From Geopsychrobacter electrodiphilus DSM 16401 (lineage in GTDB: Bacteria; Desulfobacterota; Desulfuromonadia; Desulfuromonadales; Geopsychrobacteraceae): a DNA stretch of 64,000 bases. The stretch is taken from positions 1,364,001-1,428,000 of the forward strand of contig NZ_ARWE01000001.1 in assembly GCF_000384395.1 (NCBI RefSeq), read 5' to 3'. The first letter of the stretch is position 1. Each line of letters opens with the position of its first letter. The notes under the pieces are model-generated. The model saw only the letters and a program-made list of their open reading frames with translations, was not told the DNA's origin and did not search any database. The translations under genes were made by a program, and so were the position numbers. This document shows, piece by piece, positions 34,298 to 42,142 of this stretch.

Positions 34298-35103
34298 TTG
34301 AGCTCTCTGCCATGGAACGGACTCTTGACCTGATTCAGCGACGAACTCATGGATTCTCACCTGTGATCGCTATCATTCTTGGATCCGGGATGGGACCCCT
34401 CCAGCAGAAAATGCAGCATGCGCGTGTGATCCCTTACGCCGAACTTCCTCTCCTTCCCAGGCAGACGGTGAGCGGTCATCAAGCTGAATTATTGCTGGGA
34501 GAGCTCTTTGGGCGTAAGGTTGCACTTTTTTGTGGTCGTTTCCACGTTTACCAGGGCCTAACTGCTTTTGAGTCGACACTTACGGTCCAGCTTGCAGCCG
34601 CGCTGGGTTGCCACGCGGTTGTTCTGACTTGTGCCGTCGGTGGTATTGGAGATGAGGTCTTCCCCGGCGATTTTTTGTTGATACGTGATCATTTGAATTT
34701 CAGCGGGCTCAACCCACTGCAGGGGGGGCAACCCCCAGCCTTTGTTGATCTTCACGACTGTTATCGGTATGACTTTGCGCAATGCTTGACAGCTGAAGCC
34801 GTAAAGCTGAAGCGATCCTTGTCCACGGGAATTCTCGCGTACATGCCTGGACCGAGTTATGAAACCCCGGCAGAAATAAATGCCCTGCGGATTTTGGGCG
34901 CTTCGGCCGTCGGAATGTCTACTGTGCCGGAAGCGATTATGGCGCGGGCCCTGAGGCTTGAGGTTGCGGCGTTGGCGCTGGTGACCAATCGTGCTGGTGG
35001 CAGCCCGTCGGAAAAGCTTTTCCACCAGGAGGTCCTGGCCTGTTCCGCAGATGCGGCAGAGCCCTTTGCCTCACTTGTCAACAGCCTCCTCTCCCTGTTT
35101 TAA
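34294..35103 (+). CDS. punA: Purine nucleoside phosphorylase (PNP family)
   Basis: 269 residues. It splits purine nucleosides to base plus ribose-1-phosphate. Family motifs are ILGSGMGPL (phosphate loop), GRFHVYQG, GPSYETPAEINALR, GMSTVPE and VTNRAGG with the base-binding Asn; the last is usually TNKAAG, so there is a small variation. The first ATG (34294) overlaps the response-regulator stop; ATG 34312 is an alternative. With mtnP 3 kb upstream the region holds two purine-nucleoside salvage enzymes. Confidence 0.9.
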   Translation: MIELSAMERTLDLIQRRTHGFSPVIAIILGSGMGPLQQKMQHARVIPYAELPLLPRQTVSGHQAELLLGELFGRKVALFCGRFHVYQGLTAFESTLTVQLAAALGCHAVVLTCAVGGIGDEVFPGDFLLIRDHLNFSGLNPLQGGQPPAFVDLHDCYRYDFAQCLTAEAVKLKRSLSTGILAYMPGPSYETPAEINALRILGASAVGMSTVPEAIMARALRLEVAALALVTNRAGGSPSEKLFHQEVLACSADAAEPFASLVNSLLSLF

Positions 35104-35127
35104 AAAGTGTAAGCGCTGTTTTCTTTA
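35103..35127 (+). terminator. Weak terminator-like hairpin after punA
   Basis: A short imperfect stem centred on TAAG (35110-35113) pairs an A-rich arm with CGCTGTTTT and a T-run follows. The stem has one bulged G and few GC pairs, so it is weak. Confidence 0.3.
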
Positions 35128-35145
35128 AAATCCCGCAAAAACAAT

Positions 35146-35197
35146 ATGTTAGACTTTTTTTCTCTGGCTTGACAGCATCCGGATGCATGTTAGACTT
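35146..35197 (+). repeat. 11-base direct repeat flanking and overlapping a promoter
   Basis: ATGTTAGACTT occurs at 35146-35156 and again at 35187-35197, 41 bases apart start to start, about four helical turns. The second copy contains the -10 box of the receiver-gene promoter. A perfect 12-base palindrome, GCATCCGGATGC, lies between (35175-35186). The arrangement resembles an operator. Confidence 0.6.
35169..35196 (+). promoter_or_regulatory. Sigma-70-type promoter with palindromic spacer for the receiver gene
   Basis: TTGACA (35169-35174) and TAGACT (35191-35196) are 16 bases apart. The spacer carries the palindrome GCATCCGGATGC. The start would be near 35203, leaving a 25-base leader with GGAGG just before a TTG start at 35228. 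Confidence 0.55.
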
Positions 35198-35227
35198 CTC
35201 ATGATTTATGGCTGTCTGGAGGCATGC

Positions 35228-35611
35228 TTGGGACAGAAAATTAAAAAAATTCTGATCGTTGATGATGAGGAGAATGCGCGCATCGGTTTAAGCAAACTGT
35301 TGAGCCAGGAGGGGTATCAGGTCAACGCCGTGGGGAACGGAAACGAAGCTCTTGATTTCTTGAGCCACGATAGGGTCAGTCTGGTAATTACCGACATTAA
35401 TATGCCTGAGATGGATGGACTCTCTTTTTTACGTGTGCTGAACCGCGAATATCCGAGTACGGATGTGATCATGATCACAGCTTACGGTGGGGTTGAGTCC
35501 TATCTTGAAGCGATGAATCTGGGTGCTTTTGAGTACCTGAATAAACCGATCAAGTTGGATGAATTGAAATCGGTGATGAAAAAAATCTTTCAGCATCGAG
35601 ACTGTGCCTGA
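35228..35611 (+). CDS. Stand-alone receiver (CheY-like) response regulator
   Basis: 127 residues from TTG 35228, five bases after GGAGG. The longer frame from 35183 starts upstream of the predicted transcript start. It is a single receiver domain: acidic pocket D12-D13-E14, phospho-acceptor D56 (LVITDINMPEMDG), conserved Thr in MITAYG and Lys in YLNKPIKL. The LNKPI-type end resembles NtrC-class receivers, but no output domain follows. It is 29 bases before the universal stress gene. The kinase partner may be the REC-histidine kinase at 36221; that is inference. Confidence 0.85.
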   Translation: MGQKIKKILIVDDEENARIGLSKLLSQEGYQVNAVGNGNEALDFLSHDRVSLVITDINMPEMDGLSFLRVLNREYPSTDVIMITAYGGVESYLEAMNLGAFEYLNKPIKLDELKSVMKKIFQHRDCA

Positions 35612-35640
35612 ACCATTTACTCACAGGGAAAGGGGCTCCG

Positions 35641-36090
35641 ATGAAAAACCTCGACACTCTTCTGGTTGCAATTGATTTTTCTGACAGCTCGGATAAGGCC
35701 TTTAACTCTGCACTCTTTATGGCCAAGAAGTTCTCTGCCCGGCTGATCCTGGTCCATGTCATAAATGAACCGGTTGATCTGCGCGGTTTTTACGTTCCGC
35801 ATATCTCTTTTGACAAACTGGAAGAGGAGATCACTGCCGGAGCGGAGAAGATGATGGAGCATTTTTGCCGTAACCACCTGCAGAATTTTAAAAACTACGA
35901 ATCCTTGATTGTGCCCGGGGTCCCCTATCAGGAGATCATCAAAACGGCACAGGATAAAAATGTCGACATGATAGTCCTGGGGACACACGGTCGTACCGGT
36001 CTTGATCATGTCCTGTTCGGTAGTACTGCCGAGAAGGTCGTGAGGAAGTCACCACTGCCGGTCTTAACCGTTCGCCTGGACGATGTCTAA
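35641..36090 (+). CDS. Universal stress protein (UspA family)
   Basis: 149 residues, a single UspA domain. The N-terminal LLVAIDFSDSSDKAFNSAL and the C-terminal nucleotide-binding motif GTHGRTGLDHVLFGS (G-x2-G-x9-GS) are intact, so it probably binds ATP. An insert of about 20 residues in the middle (residues near 45-75, with the EEEITAGAEKMMEHF helix) is common in this group. Its start has AAAGGGG upstream. A strong terminator follows. Confidence 0.92.
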   Translation: MKNLDTLLVAIDFSDSSDKAFNSALFMAKKFSARLILVHVINEPVDLRGFYVPHISFDKLEEEITAGAEKMMEHFCRNHLQNFKNYESLIVPGVPYQEIIKTAQDKNVDMIVLGTHGRTGLDHVLFGSTAEKVVRKSPLPVLTVRLDDV

Positions 36091-36113
36091 ACAGGCATTA
36101 TTTACTGGCAGAG

Positions 36114-36146
36114 AAAAAAGGGCAGCGATTTCGCGGCCCTTTTTTT
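36114..36146 (+). terminator. Rho-independent terminator after the universal stress gene
   Basis: An A-rich/GGGC arm (36114-36123) pairs with GCCC plus a seven-T run (36136-36146); an inner GCG/CGC pairing extends the stem around a short ATTT loop. It separates the stress gene from the following histidine kinase. Confidence 0.8.
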
Positions 36147-36220
36147 ATTCTTGGTCCGTATTGCATCCCCCATCTTCTCGGGCTATTCTCGGGACCACTT
36201 TTGATCCCTTGGAGAGCTTT

Positions 36221-37426
36221 ATGCTGAAGGAACATACCAGTCAGTTTGCAGGTGAGAAAATCCTGATAGCCGATGATGAGGCCGTTATCGTCGACCTGAC
36301 TGCACTGCTGTTACGCGGACGCGGGTTCGAGGTATTGATCGCCCATAACGGCAAGGAATGCCTTGAACAGATCAAGAAGGAACATCCTTCGCTGGTGTTG
36401 CTCGACTATATGATGCCGGTGATGGATGGAGAAACCGCATTAAAAGAGATCGTCCAGTATTATCCGGATACCTACGTCATCATGTTTACCGGCAAGGGGA
36501 GCGAAGAGGTTGCTGTTCGTCTGATGAAGGCCGGCGCGGCAGACTATCTGCAGAAACCCTTCGTCAACAGCAGTCTGCTGGAGCGGATTGATACTGTGCT
36601 GTTGATTCGTCAGATTGAACTTAACAATCGTGACCTTCAGCGCGAAAAAGAGACTCTGCAACAGGAGATTGAAGCCTGGAGTCTGCACCTTGAACGCCGG
36701 GTTGAGGAGAAATCCAAAGAGCTGGATCTGGCTCATCGCGAGATTCTGCTCTCCGAAAAGCTTGCAGCGCTGGGCCATATCACGGCGGGGATGGCCCATG
36801 AGATTCGCAATCCCCTGAATGCGATTAATCTATTTGCCCAGATTTTGTCCGGGGCTTACAGTGCCGATGTCGAAAACAGTAGTTATATCCGCAAAATTAT
36901 TGAGGAGGTCGAACGAATCGACGGTATCCTGATCAAGATGCTGGCGGCAAGTCGTGGCTCCATGGCCCCGCGCAGTGAAGTCAAATTTGATCTGATTGCG
37001 CGCAAGGTTTTAAGTGCCTGCGAGGTCTTGTGTCGTTCACAGCGCGTTGAGGTAAATTTCCAGATCGCGGATAACTTCCCTTCAATAATCGCCGATCCGA
37101 ATGAAATTGAACAGATTTTCACCAATCTGGTGACTAATGCGCTGTTCGAAATGCAGGAAGGTGGAGCTCTGGGCCTTCATCTCAGCTATTCCGATGATTT
37201 TATTTATTTGAAGATTTCTGATACCGGCCGGGGCATTCCGGATGAGCATCTGAGTCAGATCTTTGATCCCTTCTTCACCACCAAGGAGAAGGGGACCGGG
37301 TTCGGCTTGTCGGTGGTGCTGCGGATCGTGCGTGGCTACGGTGGTCAGATCAAGGCCGAGAGTGAAGTCGGTAGTGGTACGACCTTTATCGTCAAACTCC
37401 CGGCGACACCAGCCTCAACGGAATAA
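36221..37426 (+). CDS. Receiver-histidine kinase (REC-HisKA-HATPase)
   Basis: 401 residues from ATG 36221 (GGAGAG four bases upstream; the open frame reaches further back, through the terminator, and is not used). An N-terminal receiver has D62 in LLDYMMPVMDG. A coiled-coil linker (about 130-175) leads to HisKA with H193 in MAHEIRNPLNA. The HATPase carries NLVTNALFEM, DTGRGIP and GTGFGLSVV. There is no membrane segment, so it is a cytoplasmic kinase controlled by phosphorylation of its own receiver or by another kinase. It probably belongs with the neighbouring receiver proteins. Confidence 0.9.
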   Translation: MLKEHTSQFAGEKILIADDEAVIVDLTALLLRGRGFEVLIAHNGKECLEQIKKEHPSLVLLDYMMPVMDGETALKEIVQYYPDTYVIMFTGKGSEEVAVRLMKAGAADYLQKPFVNSSLLERIDTVLLIRQIELNNRDLQREKETLQQEIEAWSLHLERRVEEKSKELDLAHREILLSEKLAALGHITAGMAHEIRNPLNAINLFAQILSGAYSADVENSSYIRKIIEEVERIDGILIKMLAASRGSMAPRSEVKFDLIARKVLSACEVLCRSQRVEVNFQIADNFPSIIADPNEIEQIFTNLVTNALFEMQEGGALGLHLSYSDDFIYLKISDTGRGIPDEHLSQIFDPFFTTKEKGTGFGLSVVLRIVRGYGGQIKAESEVGSGTTFIVKLPATPASTE

Positions 37427-37429
37427 CCG

Positions 37430-39013
37430 ATGGCACTGCGTTTACGCGAACTCAGATTACATCTGGATGAAGATGAATCCCTGTTGGCCGCTCGGGCTGC
37501 ACAGCAACTATCGCTGAATCTGATCGATCTTCAGGATTTCAGGATTGTGCGCAAAGGGGTGGATGCGCGCAAAAAATCTGACATTTTAAGAGTCTATACT
37601 GTCGAGTTCGGTATTGCTGATGAGTCGGGCCTGCTCAAACGTCAAGCGCAAAACCCTCTACTAAGTCGGGTTGAGCCCCCCGATTCTTTTGATCCGATTC
37701 GGCTGGGCAAGCGTCGCCGCGTCATCGTGGTCGGTATGGGTCCGGCAGGTTATTTTGCTGCACTGACCCTGCAGAAGAATGGTGCCGATGTCCTGCTGGT
37801 CGAGCGGGGAAAACCAGTCGCCGAGCGCCTGAAGGATGTTCAGTCGTTCTGGCGTGGTGGCCCGTTGAATCCGCAGAGCAATATCCAATACGGCGAAGGC
37901 GGGGCAGGGACTTTTTCGGACGGCAAGCTGACCACCCGCATCAACCATCCGTTGGTAACCGAAGTTCTCAAAGCTCTGATTGAATTCGGTGCGCCCGAAG
38001 AGATCCTTTATCAGGCCAAACCACATATCGGCTCGGATCGATTGCGCAAGGTGCTGGTAAGGATGCGGCAGTGTCTGCTGGCGGGTGGCGCCGAGATCCG
38101 CTTTTCGACATGCCTGACCGATCTGGTGCAGGGGGCCGGGGGGCTGGCCGGGGCGATTCTCAACGGCGACCAGTTTGAAGCCTGCGACAGTCTGGTACTG
38201 GCGGTCGGACACAGTGCGCGTGATACCTACCGCATGTTGCAGCAGCAAAAGGTCGCGCTGGAGAGTAAACCCTTCGCGATCGGTCTTCGCGTTGAACATC
38301 CCCTGGAGTTGATCAATAGGATTCAGTACGGTCATCCCAATCATCCGCACCTCGGCGCCGCTGAATATGCCCTGACCTGGCAGGATAAAACCGCCGGGCG
38401 CGGTGTTTACTCCTTCTGCATGTGTCCGGGGGGCGTGATTGTCAACGCCTCGTCTGAACCAGACGGGGTGGTGGTGAACGGGATGAGTGACTTCAAACGC
38501 GACGCCGCATGGTCGAACAGCGCACTGGTTGTGACCGTTGGAGGTGAAGATTTCGGCTCGGCTGATCCTCTGGCCGGAATGAATTTTCAACGTCATTGGG
38601 AAGAGCAGGCTTATCAAGCCGCTGGCAGCTGTGGTGCAGCACCGGGGCAGTCTTTACTCAGTTTTTTGAATGGCCGTAGCGCGGATTTTAGCTCGAGTTG
38701 CCAACCTGCTGCCGTTGAAGCTGACCTGAGCCGGGTCCTGCCTCCGGCAGTAACTGAGTCACTGCGGCGCGGACTTCCCCATTTTGATCAACGCATGCGC
38801 GGTTTTGTCGGCTCGGAAGCGATGCTGCTGGGGGTCGAGACCCGCACCAGCGCACCCTTAAGGATTTTGCGTGCGGAAGACGGTTGTTCGCTCAATCTAC
38901 CCGGGTTATTCCCCGCCGGAGAAGGCGCCGGTTATGCTGGCGGCATCATGAGTGCCGCCATTGATGGCATCAAAACCGCAAATCTAGTAACCTGTCATCT
39001 CAACAAACGTTAA
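37430..39013 (+). CDS. FAD-dependent oxidoreductase of the COG2509 type
   Basis: 527 residues. An N-terminal about 90-residue module (RELRLHLDEDESLLAARAA) precedes the dinucleotide-binding motif VVGMGPAGYFAAL (near residue 100), then YGEGGAGTFSDGKLTTR and the C-terminal block AGEGAGYAGGIMSAAIDGI. The family is widespread in anaerobes and cyanobacteria and annotated as NAD(P)/FAD-dependent oxidoreductase; the physiological reaction is not known. It starts 3 bases after the kinase stop, so the two may be co-transcribed. Confidence 0.88.
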   Translation: MALRLRELRLHLDEDESLLAARAAQQLSLNLIDLQDFRIVRKGVDARKKSDILRVYTVEFGIADESGLLKRQAQNPLLSRVEPPDSFDPIRLGKRRRVIVVGMGPAGYFAALTLQKNGADVLLVERGKPVAERLKDVQSFWRGGPLNPQSNIQYGEGGAGTFSDGKLTTRINHPLVTEVLKALIEFGAPEEILYQAKPHIGSDRLRKVLVRMRQCLLAGGAEIRFSTCLTDLVQGAGGLAGAILNGDQFEACDSLVLAVGHSARDTYRMLQQQKVALESKPFAIGLRVEHPLELINRIQYGHPNHPHLGAAEYALTWQDKTAGRGVYSFCMCPGGVIVNASSEPDGVVVNGMSDFKRDAAWSNSALVVTVGGEDFGSADPLAGMNFQRHWEEQAYQAAGSCGAAPGQSLLSFLNGRSADFSSSCQPAAVEADLSRVLPPAVTESLRRGLPHFDQRMRGFVGSEAMLLGVETRTSAPLRILRAEDGCSLNLPGLFPAGEGAGYAGGIMSAAIDGIKTANLVTCHLNKR

Positions 39014-39067
39014 AAGATTGTGAGTTTGGTTCTCTTCTAATTTATTCACGGTATTAAGGATAAAAAA

Positions 39068-40186
39068 TTGAAACAGATTTATGTCAATCAGATCGGTGAA
39101 CGAGATCAGGTCGAGGCGGTTTTTCTGGTACGTGAATGTACCCAGGCCATGGCGCGCAACGGCAAGCCCTATATGACCCTGAAACTGATGGACCGCACCG
39201 GTGAGATTGAAGCCCGGGTCTGGGACCGGGTTGAGGAGTGGGCGAGGCTGTTCGCCAAAAACGACTTTCTGCAGATCAGCGGTCGCGGCAATCTATATAT
39301 GGGCAAGATGCAGCTGGTGGTTCAGGACCTGAAGAAGGTCAGTGAGGATTCGATTGACCTCGCCGACTTCATGCCGGTATCGAAGCGACCGCTGGTCGAG
39401 ATGCGCGGCGAACTTGATGAGTTGCTCGCCTCGATGACAGACGGTCCCTTCGGAGAATTGATGCGTGCTTTCTTCGCGGATGCCAAGTTTTTCAAGCTTT
39501 ATAGTCGCGCCCCTGCTGCCAAGGGGATGCATCATGTCTTTCTTGGCGGCTTGCTCGAACATTCGTTGGCCGTTGCGGCTTTAGCCTGTGATATCGCCAA
39601 GCGCTACGCTCAGGTTGATCGGGATTTGTTGATCGCGGGTGCCTTGATGCACGATGTCGGTAAAATCGCCGAACTCAGTTATGAACGGTCCTTTGATTAT
39701 ACCGATGAGGGGAAATTAATCGGGCATATCGTGATGGGCGTCGAAATGATAGAAGAGCGCTCCCGTACCATCCCGGATTTTCCTCGTCAGCAGGTGATGT
39801 TGCTGAAACATCTGCTGTTGTCGCATCATGGCCAGTATGAATACGGTTCTCCCAAGCGGCCCAAAATACTTGAAGCGGTGATTTTGAGTTTCATCGATGA
39901 CCTTGATTCCAAGATTAACGGGATACAGACTCACATCGATAAAGAACCTGCTCGCACCGGAGACTGGACCGGCTACCATCGGTTGTATGATCGCTATTTT
40001 TACGCTCCGCTTGAACCTCAGGATGCGGCCATTGTCGAAGCGACTGCCCCGGTTGCGCAGCGTCCTCAGACGTCGGAGCCTGCCAAGGTGTATCGTTCAC
40101 GGAATGAACCCCTCGGCTTTACCCTGGGCGAAAAATTGGCCGGCCAGAATCTGCCTCTGTTCGGCAATGATAAAAAGGACAAATAA
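39068..40186 (+). CDS. YhaM-like 3'-5' exoribonuclease (OB fold plus HD domain)
   Basis: 372 residues from TTG 39068 (AAGGAT six bases upstream). An N-terminal OB nucleic-acid-binding domain (about 15-90, with TLKLMDRTGEIEARVWD) is followed by an HD phosphohydrolase domain: LEHSLAVAALACDIA, ALMHDVGKIAEL (metal HD) and HHGQYEYGSPKRP. This layout matches Bacillus YhaM, a Mn-dependent nuclease acting on RNA or single-stranded DNA. The C-terminal tail is variable. It overlaps the next gene by one base (TAATG). Confidence 0.86.
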   Translation: MKQIYVNQIGERDQVEAVFLVRECTQAMARNGKPYMTLKLMDRTGEIEARVWDRVEEWARLFAKNDFLQISGRGNLYMGKMQLVVQDLKKVSEDSIDLADFMPVSKRPLVEMRGELDELLASMTDGPFGELMRAFFADAKFFKLYSRAPAAKGMHHVFLGGLLEHSLAVAALACDIAKRYAQVDRDLLIAGALMHDVGKIAELSYERSFDYTDEGKLIGHIVMGVEMIEERSRTIPDFPRQQVMLLKHLLLSHHGQYEYGSPKRPKILEAVILSFIDDLDSKINGIQTHIDKEPARTGDWTGYHRLYDRYFYAPLEPQDAAIVEATAPVAQRPQTSEPAKVYRSRNEPLGFTLGEKLAGQNLPLFGNDKKDK

Positions 40187-40809
40187 TGATAGTTGAAGTC
40201 ATTGAGGTCGGTCCTCTGCAGGTGAACTGCATTATTCTGGGCTGCGAAGCGACGCGCAAGGCGGTGGTTATTGATCCGGGTGCCGATATCGAGCTCATTG
40301 AAGCGTCTTTGAGCAAGCATAGGTTAAGTGTCGAACTGATTCTTAACACCCACGGACATTTCGATCACATCGGCGCTAATCGCGCGCTGAAGGCCTCGAC
40401 CGGTGCACTCCTCATGATCCATAAGGACGATGTCGAATTGCTGCAGATGGCGCGTCTGCAAGCCGCAACTTACGGGCTGAATGCCGATGATTCGCCGCCG
40501 CCCGATAAAGAGCTGCAGGAGGGTCAAACCCTGTCCTTCGGTGAGGAGAGTCTTCAAGTCCTGCACACCCCCGGACATTCTCCCGGGTGCGTCTGTTTCT
40601 ACCGCGAAGGCTTGCTCGTTTCCGGCGATACTCTGTTTGCCGGCTCGGTCGGTCGAACCGATCTTCCCGGAGGGAACCATGAGCAACTGCTGCAGAGCCT
40701 GCGCGATAAAGTGGTCGGTCTGCCTCCTGAGACCAAGGTTATCTGCGGGCATGGCCCGGTGACGACCATCGCTCGTGAACTGCGGCATAACCCCTATCTG
40801 GCGAGCTGA
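40186..40809 (+). CDS. Metallo-beta-lactamase fold hydrolase (glyoxalase II-like)
   Basis: 207 residues. The metal motif THGHFDHIG (HxHxDH), the second histidine in HTPGHSPGCVCF, an aspartate in VSGDTLFAGSVGRTDLPGG and the final GHG are all present. These match the small YcbL/GloB-like hydrolase group. True glyoxalase II has a further C-terminal helical domain that is absent here, so the substrate may differ. It lies 9 bases before coaBC. Confidence 0.9.
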   Translation: MIVEVIEVGPLQVNCIILGCEATRKAVVIDPGADIELIEASLSKHRLSVELILNTHGHFDHIGANRALKASTGALLMIHKDDVELLQMARLQAATYGLNADDSPPPDKELQEGQTLSFGEESLQVLHTPGHSPGCVCFYREGLLVSGDTLFAGSVGRTDLPGGNHEQLLQSLRDKVVGLPPETKVICGHGPVTTIARELRHNPYLAS

Positions 40810-40818
40810 GAGGCCAAC

Positions 40819-42012
40819 ATGCTTTACGGAAAAACGATTGTCCTCGGTGTCAGTGGCGGTATCGCGGCCTATAAGGCTGTTGAACTGCTGCGGTTGCTGA
40901 CCAAGGCGCGGGCTGAAGTTCATGTGGTGATGACGAAAAACGCCCGTGAATTTGTCACTCCGCTGACCTTTCAGACCCTGTCACATCACCCGGTTCATAC
41001 CGAAATGTTCGACCTGAATCAGGAACAGGAGATCGGCCATATCTCACTGGCTGATCGTGCTGATCTTTTTCTGGTGGCACCGGCAACGGCAAATCTGATC
41101 GGGAAATTGGCCAACGGCCTGGCAGATGATCTGCTCTCGACCAGCCTGATGGCGACTAAAGCGCCGGTGCTGCTCTGTCCGGCGATGAACACCAATATGT
41201 ATGAAAACGTCCATTACCAGCGCAACCATCGCCTTCTGGTCGCGGATGGCTATCATCTGCTCGAACCGATCAGTGGTGATCTCGCCTGTGGCTGGCAGGG
41301 GGCCGGGAAACTTCCCGATCCGCAACAGATTTTTGCTGAAGCCTGCAGATTGCTGGCACCGGCAGACCTCACGGGTGTACGTCTGCTGATAACTGCTGGC
41401 CCGACACGTGAAGAGCTTGATCCGGTGCGTTATCTGAGCAACTATTCTTCCGGTAAAATGGGTTATGCTATAGCCCGGGTCGCGGCCGCCCGTGGTGCCG
41501 CGGTGACCCTGATCTCAGGTCCGGTTGCCTTGAGCGCACCTGCCGGAGTCAAGACCCTGCAGGTGACGAGCGCCCTCGAGATGCAGTCTGTGCTGAATGA
41601 GAATTATGCCGAGGTGGATGTGGTGATCATGGCGGCGGCTGTCGCCGATTACCGTCCGGCCCACAAGGCAGAGCAGAAGATCAAAAAGAATACCTCTGAG
41701 TTCAGTCTTTCTTTGGAGAGAAATCCTGATCTTCTGGCCGAGCTCGGTCAGCGTAAAACGGGGCAGATTCTGGTCGGCTTTGCCGCTGAAACCGAAAACC
41801 TCGTAGCCAACGCAACGACCAAACTTAAAAATAAAAACCTTGACCTGATCGTGGCGAATGACATCACGGCAGAGGGTGCCGGTTTCGGAAGCGAGACCAA
41901 TCTGGTGAAACTTCTCTTTGCTGATGGGCGCCAGGAAGAGTTGCCGCTCTTGAGTAAGGATGAGGTCGCAGCGCAACTGCTTAACAGGATTGTGCTTCTG
42001 CTGAAAAAATAA
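40819..42012 (+). CDS. coaBC: Bifunctional phosphopantothenoylcysteine decarboxylase/synthetase
   Basis: 397 residues. CoaC and CoaB perform the second and third steps of coenzyme A synthesis from pantothenate. The FMN-dependent CoaC half carries GVSGGIAAYKAVELLR, the PAMNTNMYEN motif and the GDLACGWQGAG active-site cysteine loop. The CoaB half, from about residue 185, carries ITAGPTREELDPVRYLSN, SSGKMGYAIA and the active-site lysine region KIKKNTSEF. The start follows GAGAGG by six bases. Confidence 0.95.
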   Translation: MLYGKTIVLGVSGGIAAYKAVELLRLLTKARAEVHVVMTKNAREFVTPLTFQTLSHHPVHTEMFDLNQEQEIGHISLADRADLFLVAPATANLIGKLANGLADDLLSTSLMATKAPVLLCPAMNTNMYENVHYQRNHRLLVADGYHLLEPISGDLACGWQGAGKLPDPQQIFAEACRLLAPADLTGVRLLITAGPTREELDPVRYLSNYSSGKMGYAIARVAAARGAAVTLISGPVALSAPAGVKTLQVTSALEMQSVLNENYAEVDVVIMAAAVADYRPAHKAEQKIKKNTSEFSLSLERNPDLLAELGQRKTGQILVGFAAETENLVANATTKLKNKNLDLIVANDITAEGAGFGSETNLVKLLFADGRQEELPLLSKDEVAAQLLNRIVLLLKK

Positions 42013-42142
42013 GAGAGTTTATCAGCCAGATAACCGCACAGCATGTGGACTGCCGCTATTGTTTGCGTCCGACACTGTCACTTAACTTACCTGCAAGCAG
42101 CATCCGCAGGCCACAAGCCCTCGTTACTCTGTCGAAGAAAAT

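Noticed and set aside
36083-36220. N-terminal extension of the REC-histidine kinase
   Set aside because: It passes through the terminator of the stress gene; ATG 36221 has its own ribosome site.
37661-38617. 318-codon minus-strand frame
   Set aside because: It lies entirely opposite the FAD-dependent oxidoreductase, whose own frame is clearly conserved.
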